Assembly (NCBI GenBank): GCA_009779405.1
Contig: WREI01000012.1
Span: forward strand, 1 to 45,997
DNA: 45,997 bases
Reading direction: 5' to 3'
Source: Clostridiales bacterium
GTDB taxonomy: Bacteria > Bacillota > Clostridia > Christensenellales > CAG-138
The number at the start of each line of letters is the position of its first letter. The stretch's first letter is position 1. Both the position numbers and the translations under genes were made by a program. Shown here piece after piece: positions 1 to 8,576 of this stretch. A model generated the notes under the pieces. The model ran no database searches, had not been told where the DNA came from, and saw only the letters and a list, made by a program, of their open reading frames with translations.

Positions 1-15
1 CTTTTCTTGACCCAT
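1..15 (-). CDS. 5' end of an unidentified gene leaving the window
   Basis: On the minus strand an ATG at 15-13 opens a frame reading M-G-Q-E-K and runs off the left edge. A GGAGGTGG ribosome binding site lies at 28-21, a normal distance from the ATG, and this is the main support. Five codons are too few to identify the product. It lies downstream of oraE on the same strand, about 300 bases away, so it could be the next gene of an ornithine-related locus, but this cannot be judged here. Confidence 0.4.
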
Positions 16-151
16 TCCTGCCACCTCCGTTGCTTTTCGTCTTGCAACTTACAGTGTATCGGATTCCGCTGCGCATGGGTCGCTTTTTATTTCTCTTTGG
101 GCAGTTTATTTTACAACTTGCCTGTATATTATGGTAACCGAGTGCATAATT

Positions 152-208
152 GTAGGGGCGCGATAGACACCCACCAAAACAGGTTTCGGTGGAACCCGTC
201 TCGCGCCC
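152..208. repeat. GTAGGGG-family palindromic repeat, copy 1
   Basis: The element starts GTAGGGGCGCGA and closes with GTCTCGCGCCC at 198-208, giving an imperfect GC-rich stem. CCACC (171-175) and GGTGG (188-192) form a second stem inside it. It occupies the gap between oraE and the gene leaving the window. The start is shared with copies near 243, 14634, 17519 and 34329. The rest of 1-312 shows no other supported gene. Confidence 0.6.
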
Positions 209-242
209 TCCGGGAACACCAACTCTCCCCGCAAACGCAAGA

Positions 243-308
243 GTAGGGGCGGATATTATCCGCCCGCTGTATACATGCCAATCACGGGCGGATAATATCC
301 GCCCCTAC
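243..308. repeat. GTAGGGG-family repeat with perfect 24-bp arms, copy 2
   Basis: Arms at 243-266 and 285-308 are perfect reverse complements (24 of 24) around an 18-base spacer. Each arm is also nearly self-complementary (GGGCGGATA-T-TATCCGCCC). The element ends four bases from the oraE stop codon, so the transcript could fold into a very strong hairpin that ends or stabilises the oraE message. There is no clear T-run, so a termination role is inferred. Confidence 0.8.
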
Positions 309-312
309 GGTA

Positions 313-2535
313 TCATGTGTTTGGCATGCTCCTGCCCATCCGCTCCTCCACCAAAAAGCTTGCCACGTGCACACCCTTGGTGCCGCGGCCGAAGCCGCCG
401 TCCGCGCCGTATTGGCGGGCGAGTTCGGGCGTTACCTGCGTCCCGCCCGCGGCGAAAATCAGTTTGTCGCGCACGCCCATCTCGATGGCGAGACGGTGTA
501 TGCCCGCGATATTCTTATAGTGTATATCGTCGTGGCTGATGATGGTAGAGGCCAGAATGGCATCCGTGTCCAACTCAATGGCCGCGTTTACGAGCTTTTC
601 TATCGGTACGCTCGTGCCGAGATAATGCACCTTGATCCCGTATTTCTCAATCCCGCCGTGCTTGATATCGATAATCTCTCGCAACCCCACGCTGTGCTCG
701 TCCTCGCCCACGGTGCCGCAGACCACGCGCATGGGCCTGCGCGCAATCTCGGCGCGTATCGCATCCTCACCCATCACTTCCGGGGGTTTGGGGACAACCA
801 AGATCGCCGGGTCAATATCGAAATTCACCTTGCCCTTGACCTCCACCCGCGTCCCCTCGCAGTTCTGCATCACTTCCCGGTTGATCACCTCGGCGTCCGT
901 CAAATTCATTCGCTTCGCGCATTCCAAGGCTGCCGCTTCCGCCACGCCGCGCCCGGTGGGGAAGAACAGGGTCAGCATCACCGTACCGTCCGCCATCCAT
1001 TCCATTTCGGGTTTCAGCTTTTTGCCGCTGTGATAGTCGGAAACGGCGCCCATGCGCAGATATGCATTGTCGTTCTCGTCTAATTCGTCGATGAAAATCA
1101 CCTTCTCGGGACAACTAAAGGTGTCGCCGCCGATCAGCGCCGCCGGGTTGTCCACGGCATCTTTATCATATTGCGCCAGATTGTTGTAACCGTAATGGCA
1201 GCTCACGGGCGCCATATAGTCTGGCGCGCGCTTGATCACCGTACCCGCACCGACCCCGCCTGCAGTTTCGCGCACAATCCCGTCGCCGCCGCGCTCGGGA
1301 TAGCAGCCGGAATCCACAAAGAAACCAGCTTCCACCGCCGCGAAATAACCGCCCCGCGCCATCATCTCTTCCAAAAACAACACGGCGCGCTCTTTCAGCT
1401 CCCGCGCACCACTGCGCAGAGGGCCGTCCGGCTTCAAATCCACCAGTTCCAGCAGTCCATCCAAGCCCAGCAGGGTCTGCTTGGCCGTGTCGCAGGCCTC
1501 CATATTATAGATATGCCAAGGCACGTTGCGCCCCTCGTCGGGCGTGATGGTGCTCTGGATATCCGCGCTCGTCAGCTTAGAAATCAGCATATTCAGCACA
1601 TGCGTCACCGTTGCGTCGCGCGTGCTGCTCTCGATATACTTCGTATTCATCTGTGCGCGCATGCGATAGCCCGCGAACAGTTCGCGCAGGGCCACGGCAT
1701 AGGGCAGGTCCATACGCACGCAGGGTCCGGGCGTCGCCGTCGGCGGCACGGTGGACAGGCAGATATTTTCCTTCGCGACGCCCGCACCCACCGAGAACGC
1801 CGCGTTGATGGCATGCTGCACCATCAGTTCGGGCATCACCTTCCATGCCATGCGTGCTGTCGCGTTCGCGTTGTGCGCGCCGTCAATCTGCGCTTGCCCC
1901 GCCCACGCGATGATGCGCTTACTCTCGCAGGCGTCGACAAAACTGCGCACCATATTGATATTGCGGTATATGACATTGTATTGCGGGTCCTGGTGCACGC
2001 CGTTGACCCCCTCTTCGGCGAACATCACGGCCACTTCCGGCCCCGCCACGCCGCTGACATAGCTGTGGTAGTTGATGGGTCGGCCCACTTCCTCCTCAAT
2101 CAGATCTAAGGCCCTGCGCTGGGCGCGCACCTGCTTGCGGGTGACGGGTACGCCGCCCACGCCCTGCGGGCTGCCCTCGAGCAAGCCGTCGAAATGGCTC
2201 TGTCCCGCCGTGCGTATGACCATGATATGATCCGCGCCGTGCCAGGCCGCCATGCGCATGCGGCGTATATCGTCCTCAAAGCGCCCCGAGGCGATCTCCG
2301 TCGTAATCACGGGCAGGGGTTGGGGGTCGATATCCCCGAAATAATGCGCGGTCGGCAGACCGATGCTTTGACGCAGCGGTTCCGCGCAATCCTTATAATC
2401 GAAAGGCCCCATGCTGAGCGCGGGCGCGGGCTTGCGCCAGGCCCAGGGGCGGCGTCGGGGCGTATAATCCGCCAAACCTTCCAACAGGGCGGCTACATCC
2501 AACTTCACATTCGGGTCTAAAGTTTCCTTCTTCAT
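313..2535 (-). CDS. oraE: D-ornithine 4,5-aminomutase, large (E) subunit
   Basis: This is the catalytic subunit of the adenosylcobalamin- and PLP-dependent enzyme that turns D-ornithine into 2,4-diaminopentanoate in oxidative ornithine fermentation. The product is 740 aa, about the family's usual size. The C-terminal Rossmann part carries the B12 signature DEHSVG (D-x-H-x-x-G) with the lower-ligand His near residue 614. A Lys exactly 11 residues later (about 625) matches the spacing of the PLP-binding lysine known in the Clostridium sticklandii enzyme. The N-terminal part is the TIM-barrel region. The ATG overlaps the oraS stop as ATGA, so the two subunits are translationally coupled, and a GGAGGT site lies within the end of oraS. 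The other ornithine-pathway genes (racemase, ortAB, dehydrogenase) are not seen nearby, although the left edge is close. Confidence 0.96.
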   Translation of the reverse strand: MKKETLDPNVKLDVAALLEGLADYTPRRRPWAWRKPAPALSMGPFDYKDCAEPLRQSIGLPTAHYFGDIDPQPLPVITTEIASGRFEDDIRRMRMAAWHGADHIMVIRTAGQSHFDGLLEGSPQGVGGVPVTRKQVRAQRRALDLIEEEVGRPINYHSYVSGVAGPEVAVMFAEEGVNGVHQDPQYNVIYRNINMVRSFVDACESKRIIAWAGQAQIDGAHNANATARMAWKVMPELMVQHAINAAFSVGAGVAKENICLSTVPPTATPGPCVRMDLPYAVALRELFAGYRMRAQMNTKYIESSTRDATVTHVLNMLISKLTSADIQSTITPDEGRNVPWHIYNMEACDTAKQTLLGLDGLLELVDLKPDGPLRSGARELKERAVLFLEEMMARGGYFAAVEAGFFVDSGCYPERGGDGIVRETAGGVGAGTVIKRAPDYMAPVSCHYGYNNLAQYDKDAVDNPAALIGGDTFSCPEKVIFIDELDENDNAYLRMGAVSDYHSGKKLKPEMEWMADGTVMLTLFFPTGRGVAEAAALECAKRMNLTDAEVINREVMQNCEGTRVEVKGKVNFDIDPAILVVPKPPEVMGEDAIRAEIARRPMRVVCGTVGEDEHSVGLREIIDIKHGGIEKYGIKVHYLGTSVPIEKLVNAAIELDTDAILASTIISHDDIHYKNIAGIHRLAIEMGVRDKLIFAAGGTQVTPELARQYGADGGFGRGTKGVHVASFLVEERMGRSMPNT

Positions 2536-2900
2536 TGTGCCATACCTCCCTCAAACAATCCTGCCGCCACATCCCAGCCACGGTCCGCCGCCAAAGCCAG
2601 CCCCGCGCCGCGTATATCCAATCCGGCATGCTTCGCGTAGCGGTACACAATATGCCCCGCGCCGTGGCAGAGCAGGCCGCGCTCCAAGGCGGCGTCCACA
2701 ATGGGCTTGGCTTCCAAGGAGGAAAAGCCCATGCGCAACAGTACGCTGCGCTCAATGCTCGGCGAGGTGTTCTCCCGCCCCAGTTCCAAGAGCGGGGCGA
2801 CCGCCGCGTTTGCCAGCTCCCAAAAGCGCGCGTGCAGTTCGTCGTCACTCAATTGCGCCAAATGTGCGCGCCGCTCCTGAAAATCATCTTCCCGTTTCAT
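2532..2900 (-). CDS. oraS: D-ornithine 4,5-aminomutase, small (S) subunit
   Basis: This 122-aa partner of OraE is almost exactly the length known for the small subunit (about 121 aa) and lies directly upstream of oraE with a 4-base stop/start overlap. It is mostly helical, with the N-terminal stretch RRAHLAQLSDDELHARFWEL and the later ENTSPSIERSVLLRMGFSS typical of the family. The S subunit is needed for a stable, active heterotetramer with OraE. Its start lies five bases after the stop of the upstream metallo-beta-lactamase-fold gene, and its purine-rich binding site (GAGGGAAAGGA) is inside that gene's last codons, so the three genes are probably co-transcribed. Confidence 0.93.
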   Translation of the reverse strand: MKREDDFQERRAHLAQLSDDELHARFWELANAAVAPLLELGRENTSPSIERSVLLRMGFSSLEAKPIVDAALERGLLCHGAGHIVYRYAKHAGLDIRGAGLALAADRGWDVAAGLFEGGMAQ

Positions 2901-2905
2901 ATAGA

Positions 2906-3751
2906 TTAGTCCTTTCCCTCATAAGTAATTTGGTTCTTTTTGTCAATGCGGAAATGTAGTTCGCCATCCTTAGTGTAATACGCTTCCATCCCGAACGAAT
3001 CCAAAAGCCCGACGGTCTGCGGGTCGGCGGGATCCTTGTCGGAATCCGTCACAACCACGATATTCGGCATGGAAACGGTCAACAGCCAGATGAGGTTTTC
3101 ATTCCAAACGCCGTGGTGCGGCAACTTCAAAAAATCACAGCTCAGATTGTATGCGCCGAAGCAGAGTTTCTCGAGCCAAGCCCCGTTCGCGTCGCCCATA
3201 AAGAGCAGGCGACTCTCCCCGTAAGTCACCCCGCAGATCAGCGACTGCGCATTGTCGCTCTCGTCCTCGCCGTCATAGTCGAGGGGGGAGGGGGTAAAGG
3301 AAATCCGCAAATCCGCAATCTCGATATCCGCCGCTTCTGACACGCGCAAAAACGGAATGTTCGCCGCCGAGAACGCCGCCACCATATTCCTATAGGGCTT
3401 TCCATCGGACATATAGTCCGCCATATAGACCTGCGCGACCTCGAAATCCTCGGCTATCTGCTCCGCGCCGCCCATATGATCCTTGTCAAAGTGCGTGAGT
3501 ATCACGCAGTCGAGACGCGTGACGCCTATCTCTGTCAGGCGCTCGGACAGCTTCTTCGCGTTGTCTTTCAGCCCCGTATCGATCAATACGGCAAAGTCTT
3601 CACCGCGCAGCAGAAGGGCGTCCGAGCTATCCGATTTGCGCGCGGAAAAAACATAGATTTCCAGCGTCGGCTCCGCTTTTGGCGCGGGGCGGCAAGCGAA
3701 ACCCGTCAGAAAAAGCAGTAAAATCAGGAAGAATAAAAGGTTGCGTTTCAT
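2906..3751 (-). CDS. Lipoprotein metallo-beta-lactamase-fold hydrolase (ComEC C-terminal-like)
   Basis: The 281-aa product has a hydrophobic signal ending in a lipobox (LTGFAC, Cys near residue 20), so it is probably anchored on the outer face of the membrane. The metal-binding motif THFDKDHMGG, a later GDANG and LPHHG are those of the ComEC/Rec2-type branch of the metallo-beta-lactamase fold. Homologous free-standing domains hydrolyse phosphodiesters or nucleotides, but the substrate here is unknown. The gene is the first of a tight run with oraS and oraE. There is no obvious functional link to ornithine fermentation, so the shared transcript may be incidental. It is divergent from rpmH across a 174-base gap holding the rpmH promoter. 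Confidence 0.85.
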   Translation of the reverse strand: MKRNLLFFLILLLFLTGFACRPAPKAEPTLEIYVFSARKSDSSDALLLRGEDFAVLIDTGLKDNAKKLSERLTEIGVTRLDCVILTHFDKDHMGGAEQIAEDFEVAQVYMADYMSDGKPYRNMVAAFSAANIPFLRVSEAADIEIADLRISFTPSPLDYDGEDESDNAQSLICGVTYGESRLLFMGDANGAWLEKLCFGAYNLSCDFLKLPHHGVWNENLIWLLTVSMPNIVVVTDSDKDPADPQTVGLLDSFGMEAYYTKDGELHFRIDKKNQITYEGKD

Positions 3752-3829
3752 ACTTGTAATATAAACGAATCAGGTAATACTGTCAATCGGATGGGAATAT
3801 ATGGATGCATCGAAAAAGGTCGCAAAATA

Positions 3830-3858
3830 TTGACAAGCCGCTTGTTTGTACGTATAAT
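3830..3858 (+). promoter_or_regulatory. Housekeeping promoter of the rpmH operon
   Basis: A consensus TTGACA at 3830-3835 and TATAAT at 3853-3858 are separated by exactly 17 bases. Transcription would start near 3865, about 60 bases before rpmH. This is the best consensus promoter in the window, fitting a ribosomal-protein operon. Confidence 0.9.
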
Positions 3859-3925
3859 ATCTGAGGTTAATTGCGGCATTACGTATTGCGCATTGCTGTA
3901 AACATAGAGAAAGAGGACTATTTCC

Positions 3926-4060
3926 ATGATTCGCACCTACCAACCGAAAAAACGCCAGCGCAGCAAGGTGCATGGCTTCCGCAAGAGAATGAAGACGGCT
4001 GACGGACGCAACGTGTTGCGCCGCCGCAGAGCCAAGGGCCGCAAAAAACTGAGCGCGTAA
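3926..4060 (+). CDS. rpmH: Large ribosomal subunit protein bL34
   Basis: This 44-aa, highly basic protein begins [18 protein letters not shown] and ends GRKKLSA, the invariant plan of L34, a component of the 50S subunit. The length is standard. The start has a purine-rich binding site (AAAGAGGA) about 8 bases upstream and a perfect promoter before that. It heads the classical rpmH-rnpA-yidD-yidC-jag-mnmE cluster. In most Bacillota dnaA lies divergently upstream, but here the neighbour is a lipoprotein gene. Confidence 0.97.
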   Translation: MIRTYQPKKRQRSKVHGFRKRMKTADGRNVLRRRRAKGRKKLSA

Positions 4061-4158
4061 CAGCGCGGCCGTAAAAGTGATCATATGGACTGACAGCAAC
4101 CCGATACGGCAGCGCAGGTCGCCTGCCGTGTTTGCTGTATTTTCATTTTGACAAACGG

Positions 4159-4500
4159 ATGCCCGGCTTTTCGCGAAAATATTCGCTGAAGCGGCGCAAC
4201 GCCTTCGCCTATACCTTCCGCGTCGGCAAGAGCGTATCCGTCCGCGTCTGCAAGTTGGTCTGTGCCAAGAGCCGCGACAGAATGACGAAGGTGGGCATTT
4301 CCGTTGGCAAGAAGATAGGCAACGCGGTGCAGCGCAACCGTGCCAAGCGCCGTCTGCGCGCCGCCATCGCAGAACATTTGCCCCATTTACGCCCCAATCG
4401 CAACCTCGTCTTCATTCCGCGGCCGGAGATTCTGGATATCCCCTTTGCGGAACTGCAGCGAGATATACTCTCCCTTCTGCGCCGCGCCGGTGCGCTGTAG
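4159..4500 (+). CDS. rnpA: Ribonuclease P protein component
   Basis: The protein subunit of RNase P, which helps the catalytic RNA remove 5' leaders from tRNA precursors. The conserved YSLKRRNAF start region, the GKS turn and the RNR motif stretch (GNAVQRNRAKRRLRAA) are all present. The frame can begin at TTG 4132 (122 aa) or ATG 4159 (113 aa). ATG 4159 is preferred because it puts the usual short leader before the SLKR motif, though neither start has a strong binding site. It follows rpmH by about 100 bases. Confidence 0.94.
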   Translation: MPGFSRKYSLKRRNAFAYTFRVGKSVSVRVCKLVCAKSRDRMTKVGISVGKKIGNAVQRNRAKRRLRAAIAEHLPHLRPNRNLVFIPRPEILDIPFAELQRDILSLLRRAGAL

Positions 4501-4536
4501 GGGCAAATAAACAGTTGCCGCCCGGAGACAGAACTC

Positions 4537-4767
4537 GTGAAACGTTTCCTCCTCGCCCTCCTGCGCTTCTATAAGCGCAATATCTCCCCCCACTTGCCCC
4601 CCGCCTGCCGCTTTGTGCCGACCTGTTCGGAGTATGCGCAGGAAGCCATACAGCTGCATGGCGCGTGGAAGGGCTTTTGGATGGCACTATGGCGCCTGTT
4701 GCGCTGCAACCCCTTTTGCAAGGGCGGCTATGACCCCGTTCCCCTGCCGAAAGACGCGAAACAATGA
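4537..4767 (+). CDS. yidD: Membrane protein insertion efficiency factor YidD
   Basis: This 76-aa protein has the complete YidD signature: an amphipathic N-terminus, [11 protein letters not shown], and a C-terminal [14 protein letters not shown]. YidD sits on the inner face of the membrane and assists YidC in inserting membrane proteins. The start codon is GTG with GGAG about 10 bases upstream. Its place between rnpA and yidC is the conserved one. Confidence 0.95.
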   Translation: MKRFLLALLRFYKRNISPHLPPACRFVPTCSEYAQEAIQLHGAWKGFWMALWRLLRCNPFCKGGYDPVPLPKDAKQ

Positions 4768-4790
4768 TACTCTCCCGAAAGGAGTTATAG

Positions 4791-5804
4791 ATGCACAATA
4801 CTTTCTTTTTGGTTGACTGGCTGCGCTTGGCTGTGCGCGGGATTTACGAACTCGTCAGCAGAACCAGCTTGCAAGAGGGCTATGCCGTCTTTGTCGCCAT
4901 CGTCATCGCCACCGTCGCGCTCAAGGGCTTGACCCTGTTTTCCGATATCAACATGCGGAAATACAGCGTCAAAATGCAGGTGCTGCAACCCAAGATCGAT
5001 AAGCTCAAGGAAAAATACGGCAACGATCCGCGCCGCATGCAAGAGGAGCAGCGCAAGCTGATGAAGGATAACGGCACCTCGATGATGGCGGGCTGCTGGC
5101 CCATGCTGCTCATGCTCCCGATCTTCTTTATGTTTGTCGCGGCCTTCCGCACCTGGTCCAACGAACGCATGCTGCACCTGATGCTGACATTGAGCCAAGA
5201 CACGGACACGGGCGTGAAACTCTTTGAGAGCTACCGCTTCCTGTGGATCCACAATATCTGGCAGCCGGATAACTTCATCAAGATAAGTTGCTTTGGGCAA
5301 TCCGTATTGCCGGTGCCGACGGCGGAGGAGTTTTTCGCCAAATTCAGCGCGCTGAAACCGGGTCTCGATAAACTCAAGCTGAATCCCGAATATGTCGCGC
5401 TGTTGCAAAACCTGCACTTCTTTGAGCCGGACACGATGACCGTCGTGGCGGATCAAACGCTGTTCAAGGAAGCATACGACAATCTGATGGCGCCCTGCAT
5501 GGCCCTTTGGAACGGGCAGGCCAACGGCTATGCGATACTGCCCCTGATCGCGGGCGGCACCTCGATGCTCCAAAGCTGGCTCTCTCAAAAGGCGCAGCCC
5601 AAGCCCGCCGAGGGCCAACAGCAAGGAATGGGAAAGATGATGGTCTATGGAATGCCCCTGATGTTTTCCCTGTTCTGCCTGGGATATGAAGCGGCATTCG
5701 CTATCTATTTTATCATCAGCAATATCATAGCCCTGATCGTCACCTTGACTTTGAACGCGGTGTTCAAGAAACAGCAAACTAACCAATTGGAGGTTGTTAA
5801 ATAA
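4791..5804 (+). CDS. yidC: Membrane protein insertase YidC/OxaI/SpoIIIJ
   Basis: The 337-aa polytopic protein belongs to the YidC/Oxa1 insertase family, which places proteins into the membrane alone or with SecYEG. A membrane segment near residues 30-50 is followed by a charged cytoplasmic hairpin (LQPKIDKLKEKYGNDPRRMQ), then helices near 100-120, 245-260 and 280-320. The extracellular stretch between about 125 and 240 is longer than in many Gram-positive homologues. No lipobox is seen at the N-terminus. AAGGAG lies 8 bases before the ATG. It is 22 bases downstream of yidD and 2 bases upstream of jag. Confidence 0.95.
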   Translation: MHNTFFLVDWLRLAVRGIYELVSRTSLQEGYAVFVAIVIATVALKGLTLFSDINMRKYSVKMQVLQPKIDKLKEKYGNDPRRMQEEQRKLMKDNGTSMMAGCWPMLLMLPIFFMFVAAFRTWSNERMLHLMLTLSQDTDTGVKLFESYRFLWIHNIWQPDNFIKISCFGQSVLPVPTAEEFFAKFSALKPGLDKLKLNPEYVALLQNLHFFEPDTMTVVADQTLFKEAYDNLMAPCMALWNGQANGYAILPLIAGGTSMLQSWLSQKAQPKPAEGQQQGMGKMMVYGMPLMFSLFCLGYEAAFAIYFIISNIIALIVTLTLNAVFKKQQTNQLEVVK

Positions 5805-5806
5805 AC

Positions 5807-6679
5807 ATGAGAAGTATGGAATTTTCCGGGCGCACAGTGGATGAAGCGATTTTCCACGGCCTAAACGAGATGGGATTATCCATTGACGCAGCGGAGATCG
5901 AGACACTCCAGACCGAAAGCAAGGGCATATTCGGATTGGGCGCGAAGAACGCCGTCATCCGCATCACGGAGCGCGAAACCTTCGTCGCCCCCGATTTCGC
6001 CGCTATTGCCGCCCAGACCAAGCAGGCGCGGCAGGAGGACAGGGAACGCAACCCGCGCCCTCCTCGCGATGACAGGCGGAGCTCGGCCCCGCGCGATGAT
6101 CGCCGGGGAATCCCCTCGCACAGCGGCGGCGACAGGCGTAGCAGTGGCAACAGCAACCAGCGCTACGAGCGCCGCGAGGAGCGCGAGAGCGTCCCGCAGA
6201 CCCGGTATGACTATTCCGCGGCATTCGCGGCGGAATGCGAAGCGGCCGGCTTCCTCTCCGGCCTGTTGGAAAAGATGGGCGTCTCCGCGACCGTGGAGGG
6301 TTGCGAAGCGGACGAGGGCCTGCGCCTGAACATCGTCTCCGCGACGGAAGGTCTCCTGATCGGGCGCCGCGGCGAAACCTTGGACGCGCTCCAATATATC
6401 ACTTCCCTCTACGCGAACCGCAACCGCAAGGACAGGGAGTATGTCCGCGTCACCGTGGACACCGAGGGCTATCGCGCAAGGCGCGAGGATACCCTGCGCC
6501 GTCTGGCGCGCCGAGCCGCTGTGCAGGCCGTCCGCACGGGCCGCGCGCAAAAGCTGGACCCCATGAACGCCTATGAGCGGCGCATTTTGCACGCCGCTTT
6601 ACAAGACTTTCGCGGCGCGAGCACCCACAGCGAGGGCGAAGAGCCCAACCGCTATGTGGTGATCACGCCCGACAGGTAA
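5807..6679 (+). CDS. jag: RNA-binding protein KhpB/Jag (SpoIIIJ-associated)
   Basis: The 290-aa product has the three-part Jag plan. The N-terminal Jag_N domain (about 1-55, SKGIFGLGAKNAVIRI) is followed by a linker very rich in Arg, Asp and Ser (about 70-135). Then come a KH domain with the loop IGRRGE (about 180-210) and a C-terminal R3H domain (about 220-290). KhpB binds RNA, usually as a partner of KhpA, and influences cell-wall growth and division. GGAGG lies 13 bases upstream inside the end of yidC, rather far, so ATG at 5807 is the more likely of two close starts. The mnmE start follows the stop codon with no gap. Confidence 0.93.
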   Translation: MRSMEFSGRTVDEAIFHGLNEMGLSIDAAEIETLQTESKGIFGLGAKNAVIRITERETFVAPDFAAIAAQTKQARQEDRERNPRPPRDDRRSSAPRDDRRGIPSHSGGDRRSSGNSNQRYERREERESVPQTRYDYSAAFAAECEAAGFLSGLLEKMGVSATVEGCEADEGLRLNIVSATEGLLIGRRGETLDALQYITSLYANRNRKDREYVRVTVDTEGYRARREDTLRRLARRAAVQAVRTGRAQKLDPMNAYERRILHAALQDFRGASTHSEGEEPNRYVVITPDR

Positions 6680-7999
6680 GTGGACGGCACGGTTTTCGCT
6701 CCCTCTTCCGCCGTGGGCGGCGCTATCGCGGTGTTGCGCGTCTCCGGCGCGCTCTGCCGCGCAATCGCACAACAACTCTTTACGCGGGATATCGTTCAGA
6801 TGCCCCGCGTTTTGTCTTATACGAAAATCCTGCGCTGGGACAGGGTGATAGACGAGAGTATGGCCGTCTTTTTCCCCGCGCCGCAGTCCTATACCGGGGA
6901 GGATATGTTGGAAATCCATTGCCATGGGGGCCCGGAGACCGTGCGGCAGATACTGGCCGCGCTGGCGGCTTGCGGCGCAAGCCCGGCGGCCCCGGGTGAA
7001 TTCACCAAGCGCGCCTTTATGAACGGCAGGATGGACCTGACCCGCGCCGAAGCGGTGATGGATGTAATCAACGCGCAAAGCGAACAATCGCTTTTCGCCG
7101 CCCTGCGCCAGTTGCAGGGGCAGCTGTTTGCCCGCATACGCGCTCTGTTGGACAAGCTCTTTGCCGCGCAGGCCGGGCTCGACGCCGCGATAGATTATCC
7201 CGAAGAGGTAGAGACGGACGTCAATGCCGCCCTGCCGGAACAGTTGGAAGACGTGCTCTCCGAGCTGACGGCCCTGATCGCCGAGGGCCGCGCGGGACGC
7301 GTCCTGCGCGACGGTCTGCACGTAGTGCTCTGTGGCCGCCCCAATGTCGGCAAGTCCTCGCTCCTGAACGCGCTCTGCGGAATGGCGCGCGCCATCGTCA
7401 CGCCCACGCCCGGCACCACGCGCGATATATTGGATGCCCGCGTGATCACGGACGGCGTGGCCCTGCGCTTCTTTGATACGGCGGGCATACGCCAAAACGC
7501 GGACGGGGTAGAGCAAATCGGCATCGCGCGCGCGCTCTCTCTCTTGACCCAAGCCGATATGGTGGTGCTGCTCCTGGACAGTTCCGAAACCCTGACGGCG
7601 GAGGACTCAGCCCTCCTATCGGAGACAGCGGGTTATCCGCGCATCGTCGTCGGCAATAAATCGGACCTGCCGCAACAATTGGACTATCCCTGCGACCTGT
7701 TTCTTTCTTCAAACGCAGATATATCCGCCGAACAATCGGGCCGCGCCGCGCTCTTGCGCCGGATACTTGACAAAATCGCCCCAAACCGCCATGATGAGAG
7801 TTGTATCACCAACGAACGCCATATCTTCGCGTTAGAGAGCGCGGAACGCGCGCTTCGCGCCGCAATCGCCGCGCGCAACGCCGAGGAGACGGCGACAGAC
7901 CTCCGGGATGCGCTTCACGCCCTCGCCTGTATCATGGGCGATGATGTGGAGGAGACAGTCATCGACCAAATCTTTGAAAAATTCTGTGTGGGGAAATAG
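6680..7999 (+). CDS. mnmE: tRNA modification GTPase MnmE
   Basis: MnmE, with MnmG, installs the carboxymethylaminomethyl group on wobble uridine 34 of certain tRNAs. The 439-aa protein has the N-terminal tetrahydrofolate-binding domain, the helical domain, and an inserted G domain with GRPNVGKSS, TTRD, DTAG and NKSD. It ends in the family-specific FCVGK, whose Cys is essential. It starts with GTG immediately after the jag stop. The usual next genes, mnmG and rsmG, are absent. A small membrane-protein gene follows instead. Confidence 0.96.
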   Translation: MDGTVFAPSSAVGGAIAVLRVSGALCRAIAQQLFTRDIVQMPRVLSYTKILRWDRVIDESMAVFFPAPQSYTGEDMLEIHCHGGPETVRQILAALAACGASPAAPGEFTKRAFMNGRMDLTRAEAVMDVINAQSEQSLFAALRQLQGQLFARIRALLDKLFAAQAGLDAAIDYPEEVETDVNAALPEQLEDVLSELTALIAEGRAGRVLRDGLHVVLCGRPNVGKSSLLNALCGMARAIVTPTPGTTRDILDARVITDGVALRFFDTAGIRQNADGVEQIGIARALSLLTQADMVVLLLDSSETLTAEDSALLSETAGYPRIVVGNKSDLPQQLDYPCDLFLSSNADISAEQSGRAALLRRILDKIAPNRHDESCITNERHIFALESAERALRAAIAARNAEETATDLRDALHALACIMGDDVEETVIDQIFEKFCVGK

Positions 8000-8001
8000 C
8001 C

Positions 8002-8562
8002 ATGAATAAACAAACAGCCGCTCGCCTGCGCTTTTTTGCCATCGTCGCCCTGGCCTTGGCCCTGTTGGTCTACCTGATCTTGCGCGTTGTAAAGCCCGCC
8101 GAGAAGACGAACGAAGCGGCGATCACCGCCTTCGTCGTCACGCAAACCAGGGGTGGGGAGGAGATACGCAGGTTCTACTTCCATATATCGGAACTGCGCT
8201 GGTCGGAACGCTATGCGCTCGCCTATATTCCGCTGGAAAATATAGAGGAATGGATTATGACCGAGAATGAGGACGGGGAAGCGGCGGCGGAGCAGATTCA
8301 CGACCTGCGCCCCGAGATGGGGGAGCGCCTGCTTGCGGCATTGGAGGAGACGAACGCGCGCGGCTGGGAGAAGGATTATTTCGGCGGGGGCAGCGCCATG
8401 GGGGACGATGTGTTTCAGTTGACCATATATTTCGCGGAGGGTGGCCCCCACCGCACCGATTGCCAAAACGCGTTCCCGGAAGGCTTCGGACTGGTGCGGG
8501 ACGCCATCTATAGTATGCTGGGCTTGGATATACTGCACGGCGTGCGTATAAGTATAGATTGA
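8002..8562 (+). CDS. Membrane-anchored protein of unknown function
   Basis: Not recognised. The 186-aa product has one hydrophobic segment near residues 10-28 followed by a soluble part of about 155 residues that would lie outside the cell. The soluble part is rich in Glu and aromatic residues and has no metal or catalytic motif I can name. It begins two bases after the mnmE stop and so is the last gene of that operon. The position usually held by mnmG makes it a lineage-specific insertion or rearrangement. Confidence 0.75.
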   Translation: MNKQTAARLRFFAIVALALALLVYLILRVVKPAEKTNEAAITAFVVTQTRGGEEIRRFYFHISELRWSERYALAYIPLENIEEWIMTENEDGEAAAEQIHDLRPEMGERLLAALEETNARGWEKDYFGGGSAMGDDVFQLTIYFAEGGPHRTDCQNAFPEGFGLVRDAIYSMLGLDILHGVRISID

Positions 8563-8576
8563 AAATCATTCCAATC

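Noticed and set aside
4785-5906. A 373-codon minus-strand frame opposite yidC
   Set aside because: Antisense to an unmistakable yidC with a proper ribosome binding site; the translated product shows no family.
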